Assembly (NCBI GenBank): GCA_944332995.1
Contig: CALVKR010000009.1
Location: forward strand, 1-55,036
Source: an uncultured Clostridia bacterium
GTDB lineage: Bacteria > Bacillota > Clostridia > Christensenellales > CAG-917
Length of the DNA stretch: 55,036 nucleotides
Direction: 5' to 3'
Shown: positions 6,219-15,467 of the stretch, one piece after another
Position numbering within the stretch: the first letter of the stretch is position 1
Layout: every line of letters begins with the position of its first letter
The notes under the pieces: model-generated
What the model saw: only the letters and a program-made list of their open reading frames with translations
Databases searched by the model: none
What the model was told of the DNA's origin: nothing
Program-made: the position numbers and the translations under genes

Positions 6219-8717
6219 ATGGATAACACGGAAAACTCAAAACAGTTAGCCGTCGAAAAAAGCCGTTCTGAAACGGTTGATTACGGCGAAATTTTAAAAC
6301 AGATGACTTTAGAAGAAAAGGCGTCGCTTTGTTCGGGAAAAACGTTCTGGCTTACGGAAAATATCGACAGACTCGGTATTCCCTCCGTTTTAATGACGGA
6401 CGGTCCTAACGGACTGAGAAAGGAAAAAGCAGGCAGAGGCACTAACATAATGAACGAAAGCGAACCTGCCACCTGTTTCCCGACAGCGGTTACGCTATGT
6501 TCCACATGGGATCCGTCGCTTGCGGTAAAAGCGGGCAAGGCTATTGCCGACGAGGCAAAGGAACAAGGTCAATCTACTGTTTTGGGACCCGGCGTCAATA
6601 TAAAGCGCTCCCCTCTTTGTGGAAGAAATTTTGAATATTTTTCCGAAGACCCTTACCTCGCTGGCGAGATAGGCAAAGGCTGGGTGCACGGAGTTCAAAG
6701 CGAAAATATAGGCGTCAGTTTAAAACACTACTGCGCCAACAATCAAGAACACATACGAATGAGCGTCGACACCATAGCCGACGAGAGAGCGTTAAGAGAA
6801 ATTTATCTCCCTGCTTTTGAAAACATCGTAAAAGACGAGCAACCCACCACCGTTATGGCAAGCTATAACCGCCTTAACGGAAAATACCTTTGCGACAATA
6901 AGCGTACGCTCACCGAAGTGCTCCGTGACGAATGGGGCTTTAAAGGTATCGTCGTCAGCGACTGGGGCGCGGTAAACGACAGAGTGGAAGGCGTAAAAGC
7001 AGGTCTGGACCTTGAAATGCCCGGCAATAACGGCATTAACGACAAACTCATCGTGGAAGCGGTCAGAAACGGAACGCTTGACGAAGCCGACCTCGACAAA
7101 GTTGCTTTAAGAATGATTAAATTCGCATTCGAGTGCAAGGCAAAGGAAGTGGATAATCACAAGGCGGATTTTGAAGCTCACCACACTCTCGCCCGTGAAA
7201 TCGGAGCGGCAGGAGCGGTGTTGCTCAAAAACGAAGAAAATATCCTTCCCGTAAAATCGGGCGAAAAGATTGCCGTCATAGGACAGCTTGCCAAAGTCCC
7301 CAGATATCAGGGCGCAGGCTCGTCGAATATAAACCCATACAAAAAGCCTGTATCGTTTATCGAGGCATTAAGCAATGCAAACCGAGAATATACATACGCC
7401 GACGGCTACACCTTAAAGGGCAACGGCTACGACAAAGGGCTCATCAAAAAAGCAGTCAAAATTGCAAAGGGCGCCGATAAAGTATTGCTGTTTATCGGCC
7501 TTACCGACTCGTACGAAAGCGAAGGATTTGACCGCAAACATATAAATATGCCAAACGGACACGAAATTCTGTTTGACGCAATAAAGGAAGTCAATCCCAA
7601 CGTTGCAGTAGTATTCTCAGGTGGCTCCCCTGTCGATATGCGTGAAATCACGCCGTCGGCAAAAGCACTGCTTTCGGCATACCTCGGCGGACAAGCCGTG
7701 GGCGAAGCGGTCATGGACGTCTTATACGGCGACGTGAACCCCTCGGGCAAACTTGCCGAAACCTGGCCGCTTAGACTTCATGACAATATCGCAAGCAAAT
7801 ACTTCCCGATGGGACCGAAAACGGTTGAATACCGTGAGAGCGTATACATAGGCTACCGTTTCTTTGATACGGCAAAGCGAGACGTTATGTTCCCGTTCGG
7901 ATACGGACTAAGCTATACGACTTTTGAATACAGCGACCTTAAATTATCAAAAGAAAAATTTAAAGATACCGACTCCGTGGAAATTTCGTTTAAAATTAAA
8001 AACACGGGAAGCATTGACGGTGCGGAAGTAGCACAGGTATACATATCCGACGTCGAGTCGACAATATTCCGCCCCGAAAAGGAATTGAAGCGTTTTGCCA
8101 AAGTGTTTTTGAAGGCAGGCGAAACAAAAGAAGTTAAACTCACTCTCGACAAACGCTGTTTTGCCTATTACAACGTCGATATCAAAGATTGGCACGTCGA
8201 AAGCGGCGACTTCAAAATTATGGTGGGCGCATCATCAAGAGATATCCGCCTTGAAAAGACGGTCAGCGTGGAATCTTCCGCTCCGTCGGTAAAAGTCCCC
8301 GACTACCGTGAAAGCGCACCGTGCTACTACAATCTCACGGACGAGAAATTCGATATTCCCGCCGAACAGTTTGAAGCGTTATACGGCGCTCCGCTTCCAA
8401 TCAATACCCCATACAAAAAGGGCGAGTTTAACATCAACTGCACCGTCGGCGACGTATCCATATCGAGATGGGGCAAGTTTATTCAAAACCTTTTGCACTT
8501 CGGCGTAAAGGTTGTATCGAGAAGCAGTCAAAACAAAGATATGCTTTTAGCGTCCGTCGACGATATGCCTATAAGAAGTTTTTACGGATTTACGGGCGGT
8601 ATGATTTCGGCAAAATCTGTTGACGGGCTTATAGATATGTTCAACGGAAAGAGAGGCGGATTCGGCAAATTTATAAAAGGCTTCAAAAAGACAAAAGAGG
8701 AAAAAGCCAAAAAATAA
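6219..8717 (+). CDS. Glycoside hydrolase family 3, beta-glucosidase-like
   Basis: An 832-residue enzyme that would remove terminal beta-linked sugars from oligosaccharides. The order is typical of GH3: a TIM-barrel half (DGPNGLR, GRNFEYFSEDPYLAG, LKHYCANNQE), the nucleophile aspartate in VVSDWGAVND, an alpha/beta sandwich half (about 330-560), and a fibronectin-III-like domain (about 600-700). A further 110 residues follow, ending in a Lys-rich tail. No signal peptide is present, so it should act in the cytosol on imported sugars. The start has AGGAG 10 nt upstream and its own promoter. It stands alone between promoter and terminator. Beta-xylosidase or N-acetylglucosaminidase activity cannot be excluded; the substrate is not readable. 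Confidence 0.92.
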   Translation: MDNTENSKQLAVEKSRSETVDYGEILKQMTLEEKASLCSGKTFWLTENIDRLGIPSVLMTDGPNGLRKEKAGRGTNIMNESEPATCFPTAVTLCSTWDPSLAVKAGKAIADEAKEQGQSTVLGPGVNIKRSPLCGRNFEYFSEDPYLAGEIGKGWVHGVQSENIGVSLKHYCANNQEHIRMSVDTIADERALREIYLPAFENIVKDEQPTTVMASYNRLNGKYLCDNKRTLTEVLRDEWGFKGIVVSDWGAVNDRVEGVKAGLDLEMPGNNGINDKLIVEAVRNGTLDEADLDKVALRMIKFAFECKAKEVDNHKADFEAHHTLAREIGAAGAVLLKNEENILPVKSGEKIAVIGQLAKVPRYQGAGSSNINPYKKPVSFIEALSNANREYTYADGYTLKGNGYDKGLIKKAVKIAKGADKVLLFIGLTDSYESEGFDRKHINMPNGHEILFDAIKEVNPNVAVVFSGGSPVDMREITPSAKALLSAYLGGQAVGEAVMDVLYGDVNPSGKLAETWPLRLHDNIASKYFPMGPKTVEYRESVYIGYRFFDTAKRDVMFPFGYGLSYTTFEYSDLKLSKEKFKDTDSVEISFKIKNTGSIDGAEVAQVYISDVESTIFRPEKELKRFAKVFLKAGETKEVKLTLDKRCFAYYNVDIKDWHVESGDFKIMVGASSRDIRLEKTVSVESSAPSVKVPDYRESAPCYYNLTDEKFDIPAEQFEALYGAPLPINTPYKKGEFNINCTVGDVSISRWGKFIQNLLHFGVKVVSRSSQNKDMLLASVDDMPIRSFYGFTGGMISAKSVDGLIDMFNGKRGGFGKFIKGFKKTKEEKAKK

Positions 8718-8805
8718 CTAAAGCCGTGCGTATACGAGCGGTTAAATCAACAAACCAAACTCGCTCGGCAAACGAATAGCGGATATCAAACGAAAATTCA
8801 ATATC

Positions 8806-8835
8806 AAAAAAGCTCCGCAATCGGAGCTTTTTTTT
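8806..8835 (+). terminator. Bidirectional terminator between GH3 and Sel1 genes
   Basis: A 12-bp stem (AAAAAAGCTCCG/CGGAGCTTTTTT) with a CAAT loop and T runs on both strands, lying between the convergent genes ending at 8717 and 8943. Confidence 0.85.
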
Positions 8836-8942
8836 GCTTTAAAATCGATATAAACCGTAAAAATCGGCAATCAGAACTTTGCTTTGCGCTTTATATTTTG
8901 CCATTATGCAAAAACGGCAAAATTGAAGCAAAGTTTAAATTT

Positions 8943-9992
8943 TCACTGATTTTCAAAATACCTCTCGAGCGCCTCGATTGAATCGGCATCCCCCTGCCTT
9001 GCCGCTCTTTTATACCAATACGCCGCAAGGTTCATATCCTTGGGCACGCCGCTCCCCGTCCTGTAACACTCGGCGAGATTATACTGCGCTATGACGTCGC
9101 CGTCATCGGAAGCGGATTTATACCACTGAGCCGCCTTATATGCGTCCTCATCCGTGCCTATGCCGTTTTCATAACAAAAACCTATAAGTCGTTTGGATTC
9201 GGGCAACTCCTTCGACTTCAAAAACAAAGCAAACGCCTCGTCCTCTTCCCCGTAACCGTCGTAAGACACATAAAGGTTGCCCAAAAGCGGATAGGCTTCT
9301 AAAACGTTTAAATCGACGGCCTTTTTGTAATATTCATACGCTTTATCGGTGTTGACCGAAACGCCTATGCCCTCCTCATACATTTTGCCGAGGTAGCAAA
9401 GCGCCTTGTTTACACCGCCGTTTAATGCCTCGTTTAAAAGTTTTTCCGCTCGCTCGGGCGAGGCTACGACTGTCTCTCCCGAAAGATATAAAAGGGCAAG
9501 ATTGAACGTTGCGTCGAAGCTTCCGAGTTTTGACGCCTTTTCGTATAGCGACGCCGCCTTTGCGATATTCTGTTCCACACCAAGTCCTTTGTGGTAAAGC
9601 ACGGCAAGATTGTTTATAGCGTCGGGATTGTCGGCAAGACGTGTAAAACACGCAACGGCAAGGTCGTAACGCACTTCTATCCCCTCTCCCTTGGCGTAGC
9701 ATACGCCCAAGTCGAACAACGCCTCTTTCACGCCGCCCTCTGAAGCGAGAGAAAACAGCTTGAACGCCTTTTCTGAATCCTTTTGGGCGACTATGCCGTC
9801 CCTGTAAAAGCGTGCGAGTTTAAACTGAGCAACGGGATTGTTTTGTTTTGCGGCTTCGGCAAAAAAATAGAAAGCCTTAATATCGCTTTTTTCCACCCTG
9901 TCGCCCTCGAGATAGCAAAAAGCGAGCTGGCACTGCGCTTCGGCAAATCCTTCGTTTGCTTTTTTTATGAGTTTTTCTATCGATTCGTCCAT
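8943..9992 (-). CDS. Sel1-like (TPR-type) repeat protein
   Basis: 349 residues built almost wholly of about nine 36-residue Sel1 repeats of the form A..NLA..Y..G..V..D...A..WY.KAA. The best copies are at the C-terminus (AQYNLAECYRTGSGVPKDMN). Sel1 repeats form helical solenoids that bind other proteins. There is no signal peptide, catalytic domain or membrane helix, so a cytosolic scaffold or adaptor role is inferred; the partner is unknown. No ribosome site precedes the ATG. Instead a promoter (9999-10027) ends 6 nt before it, which predicts a leaderless mRNA. It is divergent from the ABC transporter gene. Confidence 0.85.
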   Translation of the reverse strand: MDESIEKLIKKANEGFAEAQCQLAFCYLEGDRVEKSDIKAFYFFAEAAKQNNPVAQFKLARFYRDGIVAQKDSEKAFKLFSLASEGGVKEALFDLGVCYAKGEGIEVRYDLAVACFTRLADNPDAINNLAVLYHKGLGVEQNIAKAASLYEKASKLGSFDATFNLALLYLSGETVVASPERAEKLLNEALNGGVNKALCYLGKMYEEGIGVSVNTDKAYEYYKKAVDLNVLEAYPLLGNLYVSYDGYGEEDEAFALFLKSKELPESKRLIGFCYENGIGTDEDAYKAAQWYKSASDDGDVIAQYNLAECYRTGSGVPKDMNLAAYWYKRAARQGDADSIEALERYFENQ

Positions 9993-9998
9993 AAAGAT

Positions 9999-10027
9999 AT
10001 TTTATTATAACCGCAAAAAGAAGTCAA
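9999..10027 (-). promoter_or_regulatory. Promoter of the Sel1 gene, placed for a leaderless mRNA
   Basis: On the minus strand TTGACT (10022-10027), a 17-bp spacer and TAAAAT (9999-10004). Six bases separate the -10 box from the ATG, so transcription should begin at or very near the A of the start codon. Confidence 0.65.
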
Positions 10028-10036
10028 TATTTGTTC

Positions 10037-10065
10037 TTGATATGCGGCGAATTTTATATTATTAT
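10037..10065 (+). promoter_or_regulatory. Candidate promoter of the ABC transporter gene
   Basis: TTGATA (10037-10042), a 17-bp spacer and TATTAT (10060-10065), divergent from the Sel1 promoter. It gives a leader of about 120 nt before the start at 10192. Confidence 0.5.
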
Positions 10066-10191
10066 ATATTTATATGTTATTAGTATCCCCTCCCTCTCTT
10101 TACCGTCCGATTTCGGGCATGCATAAAGGCGATACGGAACTGATGATTTTATCTAAAAATACCTCTACAAAAAGCGGAGAAAGGGGTAAAA

Positions 10192-13026
10192 ATGTTAAAA
10201 CTCGTAAACGTTTCAAAAACTTACAAAAACGGCGACGTCGAATCGGCTGCGCTGAAAAACGTCAACGTCGAATTCGGCGCAAGCGGAATCGTTTCCATTC
10301 TCGGCGGCTCGGGCTGCGGAAAATCCACACTGCTGAACATAATAGGCGGACTGTTAGACAGCACGGAAGGCGAACTGATTATAAACGACACTTCCACTGC
10401 CGATTACAAAGCGACGGATTGGGATTATTACCGCAACAATTACATTGGTTTTATTTTCCAAAGCTACTACCTTATCCCTCAGCTGAACGTGCTCGAAAAC
10501 GTGGAACTGACCTTGTCGCTTGTGGGAATGTCGAGAGAGGAAAAGAAGAAAAAGGCGCTTGCGGCGCTCAGAATGGTAAATCTTTCCGACCAGATTAAAA
10601 AGAAGCCTAACCAGCTTTCAAACGGACAAATGCAAAGAGCCGCCATCGCAAGAGCCATCGTGCACAATCCGCAAATAATTTTGGCAGACGAACCGACGGG
10701 TGCGCTTGACAGCGAAAACTCCGTGCAGGTCATGAAACTGCTTCAATACCTTGCCAAAGACAAGCTCGTGCTTATGGTCACACACAATGCCGAGCTCGCC
10801 TATGAATATTCTTCGAGAATAATAAAAATCAAGGACGGCGAAATCATTTCCGACGAATACAACTCTCCTACCGCACCGCCCGTCACAGACGAAGAATTCG
10901 GAGAACAAAATTTAAAAAGCGAAGCGGACACCCCCGAAAGCGAAACCCAAACGGACACGATATCCGATAGTATTTCCGACGGAAAGCGAGTTCAAGCCGA
11001 CTCGGCAGGCTCGGATAGCGTCGACGACAAAGCGACTGATACTTGCGGCAAAAAACTAAACGCCGACGATACGGAACGCCCCAAAAAGAAAAAGAAGCCG
11101 TCAATGTCGTTTATCGCCTCGATAAAGCTGAGCCTTAAAAATCTATACAGCAAGCTGGGCAGAACGATAATGACGGTCGTTGCAGGCGCAATCGCAATTA
11201 TAAGCGTTGCCGTCGTGCTCGGATTTCAAAACGGCTTTGACACCTATATCACCGCCTACGAGGAGCAGTCGCTCGCACAGTATCCGATAACCGTTCAAAA
11301 GACTAATACTCTGTTTAACGATATTTTTGAAAACATAGAAGACATGGACAACTTTGACCCGAGCTCTATCAACGTTTCAGACATATTGAACATTCTTTCG
11401 GATACCGACTCGTCTCGCCCGGAATATACCGCCGCCAAAGAGATTTATATAAACACGCTTTTGGCTTCTATGCTTCAGAACAGAGATAAACTTCTCGGTG
11501 ACAACAACACCATGCTCTTAAAGCAGTATCTTGACGAAAATATGGACGACAGCTACGGATACGTCAAATACGACTATGCCCTAAACCCGGATATATACGT
11601 GCATCAGACAATAACGGAAGAAGTGACGCAGGAAGGCTCGGAAGTTCCGACGACGGTTACTACCGAAACGTATACGATGATAAACCCCTTCTCCAACCGT
11701 CTTATGAAAGACATAGAGTCGTTTGGTGCCTCGCTTTCCGACCAGATGAAGGAAAGTTTATCGGGAACGCTCAGCTCCCTTCAGATTTGGGAGCAAATGC
11801 CTGAAATCGATACGGTAAAGACGCAATACGACTTGCTTTACGGCAGTTATCCGACGGAATCGACAGACGGCGTTTACGATATGATGATTGTTGTCGACAA
11901 CTACAATCAAATAGACGACTATATCCTCTACGCCCTCGGCGTTATCAACATTAACGAATTGTTGAACGCCATCATCAACCCGACGGAGACGGAAGAAACA
12001 AAATATTCTTTCGACGACTTTGTGGGAATGGAATTTAAGGTCATGTCGCCGTCGGCATACTACGCCCTTGACGAGGAAACGGGCTTGTATTACCTCGAAA
12101 CGGACGAAGAAAAGATAAACGGCTTGATTGAAGAAAGAGCGATGACGGTAAGAATAAGCGGAATTTTAAGGCAGAAAAAAGGTATTGCCGCAGGCTGTCT
12201 CAAAGGAACGGTGGTATATCCGAGCGAGTTTGCCGTATCCTTTATCGAAAACAATTCGCTTCAGCCTGCCGTGGTAGCGCAGACGGCAAGCTACTTGCGC
12301 TACCTTGCAATTAAAGACGATCCGGATATTCCGGCTTCGCAAAAAAAGGTTTACAGCGTATTAAACGGTGCGGAACTCAATTTAACTATCGGCTCGACAA
12401 ACCCCAACAACTATTTTTATCTGCTCAAAACCTACTTCAAAGTGCAGGATACAAGCTCGCCGGAATACATTTATATATACGCCAATTCCGTCGAATCTAA
12501 AGAGAAGATAACAAATATGCTTGACGCCTACAACAATCAAAACAGTGCCATTCCGATAAATCAGGTTACCTTCACCGACAACTCTACGGCAATCGTCAAC
12601 TCGCTCAGCCAGACGGTGGACACCGTTTCGATAATACTTATTTCAATGACGCTCATCTCCGTCATAGTGGCAATGTTTATGATAGCGATAATCATGTATT
12701 CCACGGTGCAGGACAGAACGCAGGAAATAGGAATTCTCAGAAGTATAGGCGCAAGACAGTTTGACATAATGCGAATATTTAACGTCGAATCGCTCATGCT
12801 CGGATTTTTCGCCAGCATAGTGGGAATTGCCCTGTCCAACATACTCGCTCTGCCTATAAACGCAATATTGAAATCCACACTCGGAATTTCCAAACTGATT
12901 CTGCCCACGTGGTGGCACGCCCTGCTGCTTTTCGGTTTCTCGCTGTTGCTGACGTTGATATCGGGCGCAATACCTGCAATCATAGCTTCTAAAAAGAATC
13001 CCGTAACGGCGCTTAAAACAGATTAA
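10192..13026 (+). CDS. MacB-like ABC transporter, ATPase fused to FtsX-type permease
   Basis: 944 residues. The N-terminal 225 form an ABC ATPase of the LolD/MacB class: Walker A GGSGCGKST, Q-loop FQSYYLIPQL, signature LSNGQMQR (third residue N instead of G), Walker B ILADEPTGALD, switch histidine MVTHN. An acidic Ser/Asp-rich linker follows (about 230-300), then a membrane helix near 325, a large extracytoplasmic region (about 350-790) and three C-terminal helices with the FtsX signature EIGILRSIGA. Such mechanotransmission transporters extrude peptides or lipoproteins, or sense antimicrobials, rather than move ions. The extracytoplasmic part is larger than in E. coli MacB (about 650 residues in total). 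The start has AAAGGGG upstream. The substrate is unknown. Confidence 0.9.
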   Translation: MLKLVNVSKTYKNGDVESAALKNVNVEFGASGIVSILGGSGCGKSTLLNIIGGLLDSTEGELIINDTSTADYKATDWDYYRNNYIGFIFQSYYLIPQLNVLENVELTLSLVGMSREEKKKKALAALRMVNLSDQIKKKPNQLSNGQMQRAAIARAIVHNPQIILADEPTGALDSENSVQVMKLLQYLAKDKLVLMVTHNAELAYEYSSRIIKIKDGEIISDEYNSPTAPPVTDEEFGEQNLKSEADTPESETQTDTISDSISDGKRVQADSAGSDSVDDKATDTCGKKLNADDTERPKKKKKPSMSFIASIKLSLKNLYSKLGRTIMTVVAGAIAIISVAVVLGFQNGFDTYITAYEEQSLAQYPITVQKTNTLFNDIFENIEDMDNFDPSSINVSDILNILSDTDSSRPEYTAAKEIYINTLLASMLQNRDKLLGDNNTMLLKQYLDENMDDSYGYVKYDYALNPDIYVHQTITEEVTQEGSEVPTTVTTETYTMINPFSNRLMKDIESFGASLSDQMKESLSGTLSSLQIWEQMPEIDTVKTQYDLLYGSYPTESTDGVYDMMIVVDNYNQIDDYILYALGVININELLNAIINPTETEETKYSFDDFVGMEFKVMSPSAYYALDEETGLYYLETDEEKINGLIEERAMTVRISGILRQKKGIAAGCLKGTVVYPSEFAVSFIENNSLQPAVVAQTASYLRYLAIKDDPDIPASQKKVYSVLNGAELNLTIGSTNPNNYFYLLKTYFKVQDTSSPEYIYIYANSVESKEKITNMLDAYNNQNSAIPINQVTFTDNSTAIVNSLSQTVDTVSIILISMTLISVIVAMFMIAIIMYSTVQDRTQEIGILRSIGARQFDIMRIFNVESLMLGFFASIVGIALSNILALPINAILKSTLGISKLILPTWWHALLLFGFSLLLTLISGAIPAIIASKKNPVTALKTD

Positions 13027-13148
13027 ATTTATGCGGAATATACCGACTTCGTTTTTGGCGGATTAGCTTCACGCCATTCAAAACGAACGGTATCAAAAAA
13101 ACTTTTGAAATCGAATTTCATTTAAAAACAAACGCCGTATCGAATCAA

Positions 13149-13250
13149 ACGGCATTTGATACAAAACGGCATTTAATACAAAACGGCATTTAATACAAAA
13201 CGGCATTTAATACAAAACGGCATTTAATACAAAACGGCATTTAATACAAA
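13149..13250. repeat. 17-bp tandem repeat, six copies
   Basis: Six head-to-tail units of ACGGCATTTAATACAAA. The first differs by one base and the other five are identical. They run directly into the terminator at 13248-13281, between convergent genes. Confidence 0.95.
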
Positions 13251-13281
13251 AAAAATCAAAAGCTACGCTTTTGATTTTTTA
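13248..13281. terminator. Bidirectional terminator between convergent genes
   Basis: A 14-bp stem (13250-13263 with 13267-13280), AAAAAATCAAAAGC/GCTTTTGATTTTTT, with a TAC loop. It has A/T runs suitable for both the ABC gene (+) and the membrane protein gene (-). Confidence 0.8.
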
Positions 13282-13302
13282 TTTTATATCCTAAAACCTC
13301 TC

Positions 13303-14220
13303 TTAATCGTCTGCGCCGTTACCGTCTGAAGTATCCTGTCCGTTAGAGTTGCGGATAGCTTGTCCGCTTTCGTCTTTAGCAAAATTACCGCTTTCTTCGA
13401 CGCTTGCATCGCTATGCCTTTCAATTTGATTTGAAGTCGCTTGCTGCTGTCGCATTTCCTGCGGTTTGCCAAAGTCAGGCTGTCCGTTTTGCGGAATGTT
13501 AAGATAAGGGTTAAACCTCGGGTCTGTATACGGATTAGAAGGGTCGACTTTTACGTTTCTCCTGTTTGCATACGTTTTGTCGCTATCTTGCTTTGCCGCA
13601 ACATAATTTTTTGAGCCGTAACGAGCGTTTTTAAACTTTTTCATTCCTTTGAAATCGGCAATAAGATATGCGGACAATCCGAACGCAACGGCGCCGAACA
13701 CCAAAAGCAACACGCTTCCTGAACCTGCAAAATAACCTGCTCTGCCCTCTAACATAGTCCTGATAAACAAGACGACGGCAAAGGCACCCGTAAATGCGGA
13801 AACTAACCCGGATGCGTTCAAAATTATTTCCGAGGCAAACAAAAGACGGCCAAGCGACGTCTTTACCTGTCCCTTTTTAATGTCTGAAATTATAAGCGGC
13901 TCTGCCTCCCTGCCCTCTTTTTCAAGTTCTTTCATTTTCGCTCTGTGCTTAAGCTCTATGACGAGCAAAGTGACGGCTAAGCCAAAAGCTCCCAAGACGA
14001 GCACGAGCAAAATATACGTCATCACGGCGAAAGCGTATGCGAAAAATACGGCAGTCTGCGAATCGCCCTTTACCAGAACGTCGAAAAATTCGAGAACACT
14101 GCTTCCCAACGAAACGGAAACACCGCTGTTTGACCTGAACATCGGCAAAAACAATGCGACTGTAAGCACGATTAAACATATTAAAAGCAACACGTTTAAT
14201 ACAATTCTTTTAGATTTCAT
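13303..14220 (-). CDS. Membrane protein of unknown function
   Basis: 305 residues, start chosen at the ATG behind GGGAAGG (5-nt spacing); an upstream in-frame ATG at 14316 has no ribosome site. The protein has an N-terminal helix (LNVLLLICLIVLTVALFLPM), a loop of about 35 residues, then two long hydrophobic stretches and two more helices before about residue 205. The last 100 residues are hydrophilic, rich in Asn, Gln, Asp and Ser, and look disordered and cytosolic. No motif was recognised. It may share a transcript with nothing else: the neighbouring kinase operon lies upstream on the same strand with a 180-bp gap. Confidence 0.75.
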   Translation of the reverse strand: MKSKRIVLNVLLLICLIVLTVALFLPMFRSNSGVSVSLGSSVLEFFDVLVKGDSQTAVFFAYAFAVMTYILLVLVLGAFGLAVTLLVIELKHRAKMKELEKEGREAEPLIISDIKKGQVKTSLGRLLFASEIILNASGLVSAFTGAFAVVLFIRTMLEGRAGYFAGSGSVLLLVFGAVAFGLSAYLIADFKGMKKFKNARYGSKNYVAAKQDSDKTYANRRNVKVDPSNPYTDPRFNPYLNIPQNGQPDFGKPQEMRQQQATSNQIERHSDASVEESGNFAKDESGQAIRNSNGQDTSDGNGADD

Positions 14221-14399
14221 ATTCCTTCCCTTTTTTGCGTTTTTATATTGAAGCAAAAATAAAACCGCTTTGTTTATCTTATCGTAAAACAAAACGGCAA
14301 AAGTGTCAATAGTCAATTAAAAAGACTTGGCGCATAATAAATATCGGCCGTATGTATAACGAGCCTGAGTCGCACAACAAATAAGTCGCACAATAAGGC

Positions 14400-15467
14400 T
14401 CAGTCGCACAGATAGGTTATATCCCCCGTTATAATGACGTCAAAAAGGTCGATAAGCCAAAAGAAGGGAAAAAACACGCCGGATACGAAAGCTCCGAAAA
14501 GCGTTGTCGGCGTCTTTGTCAGCCCGTATTTGCTGAATCGGTGAAGCCAGCAATGTATCCAACCGAAAATTATCATTATTAAAACTTTGGGGCCTCTTTT
14601 TAAATCGGAAAACTTTTCGGACAAAAACTTCTTTCGTTCATATGGCGTATATTCGATAGGCAGATAAAACACGAAAGCGGAGCCTTTACCCTGCTTCGAC
14701 GAAACCTTTATGCGTCCTCCGTGGTCCTCTACTATGTTTTTGGCTATGGCAAGTCCCAAACCGAAATGCGATTTGCTTCTCGATTCGTCCTCGCTGTAAA
14801 ATCTGTCGAAAACCTTGGAAGCAATCTCGGGGCTCATTCCCTTTCCGTTGTCTTCAACCTTGACGTAATATCTGGAACGGCGAATATAAAAAGAAATCTT
14901 TATTTTGCCACCCCGCTTGCAATATCTCACGGCGTTGGTGATAAGATTTTGCAACACGCGTTCGATATCTTTCGAGTTTACCCTTACGTTGGCTTTGGGA
15001 ATTTTTGAAACCTTAAATTTGATATTTGCCTCGAGCACAAGCGGCTCGAATTTTTTTATCATACCGGAAAATAGTTCGACGGTTTGCAATCTTTCTCGGT
15101 GGCTCGTTTCGGTTGCGGCAGATTCCGCTTCCATAAGCGACAAAACCATCTCGTTCATCGAAGCGGTATTTTCGAGTATTTTTTGATAATAATCCTCTTT
15201 GCCAAGCCCGTCGGAAAGCGCTTCGGTATATCCCGCTATAACGGAAATAGGCGTCTTGAGGTCGTGCGCCACGGCGGCTATTGCCTCTCTGTTTTTGCGC
15301 TGCATCTCATACTCTTTATCTTTTGCCTTAATCAGTTCCCAGCGCAATCTTTCGAGTTTTTCCACCATGGAAGGATCTTTGCACTCCGCTTCGGTAACGG
15401 GATTATTTATCTTTCCGTTTGCAAGACGGGTTAAAACCGCCTCGATCTCGTTTATCCTTTTGCCCAT
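14400..15467 (-). CDS. Sensor histidine kinase with C-terminal hydrophobic region
   Basis: 355 residues. The H-box is AAVAHDLKTPIS with the phospho-accepting His68; the N-box is LQNLITNAVRYC; G1 is VEDNGKGM; F and G2 are FDRFYSEDESRSKSHFGLGLAIAKN read in sequence. These make a complete HisKA/HATPase pair. There is no N-terminal sensor or membrane helix. Instead about 75 residues follow the ATPase domain, with two hydrophobic segments (LIMIIFGWIHCWL and FVSGVFFPFFWLIDLFDVII), which probably anchor the kinase by its C-terminus. It abuts the response regulator gene (TAA directly followed by ATG), so the two form one signalling pair. The signal is not evident. Confidence 0.92.
   Translation of the reverse strand: MGKRINEIEAVLTRLANGKINNPVTEAECKDPSMVEKLERLRWELIKAKDKEYEMQRKNREAIAAVAHDLKTPISVIAGYTEALSDGLGKEDYYQKILENTASMNEMVLSLMEAESAATETSHRERLQTVELFSGMIKKFEPLVLEANIKFKVSKIPKANVRVNSKDIERVLQNLITNAVRYCKRGGKIKISFYIRRSRYYVKVEDNGKGMSPEIASKVFDRFYSEDESRSKSHFGLGLAIAKNIVEDHGGRIKVSSKQGKGSAFVFYLPIEYTPYERKKFLSEKFSDLKRGPKVLIMIIFGWIHCWLHRFSKYGLTKTPTTLFGAFVSGVFFPFFWLIDLFDVIITGDITYLCD

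Noticed and set aside
6019..6240. 73-codon minus-strand frame upstream of the GH3 gene
   Set aside because: It crosses the GH3 promoter and start, has no ribosome site and has an AT-rich composition unlike local genes.
13149..13250. CRISPR array
   Set aside because: Units are 17 bp, directly tandem, without spacers or cas genes.
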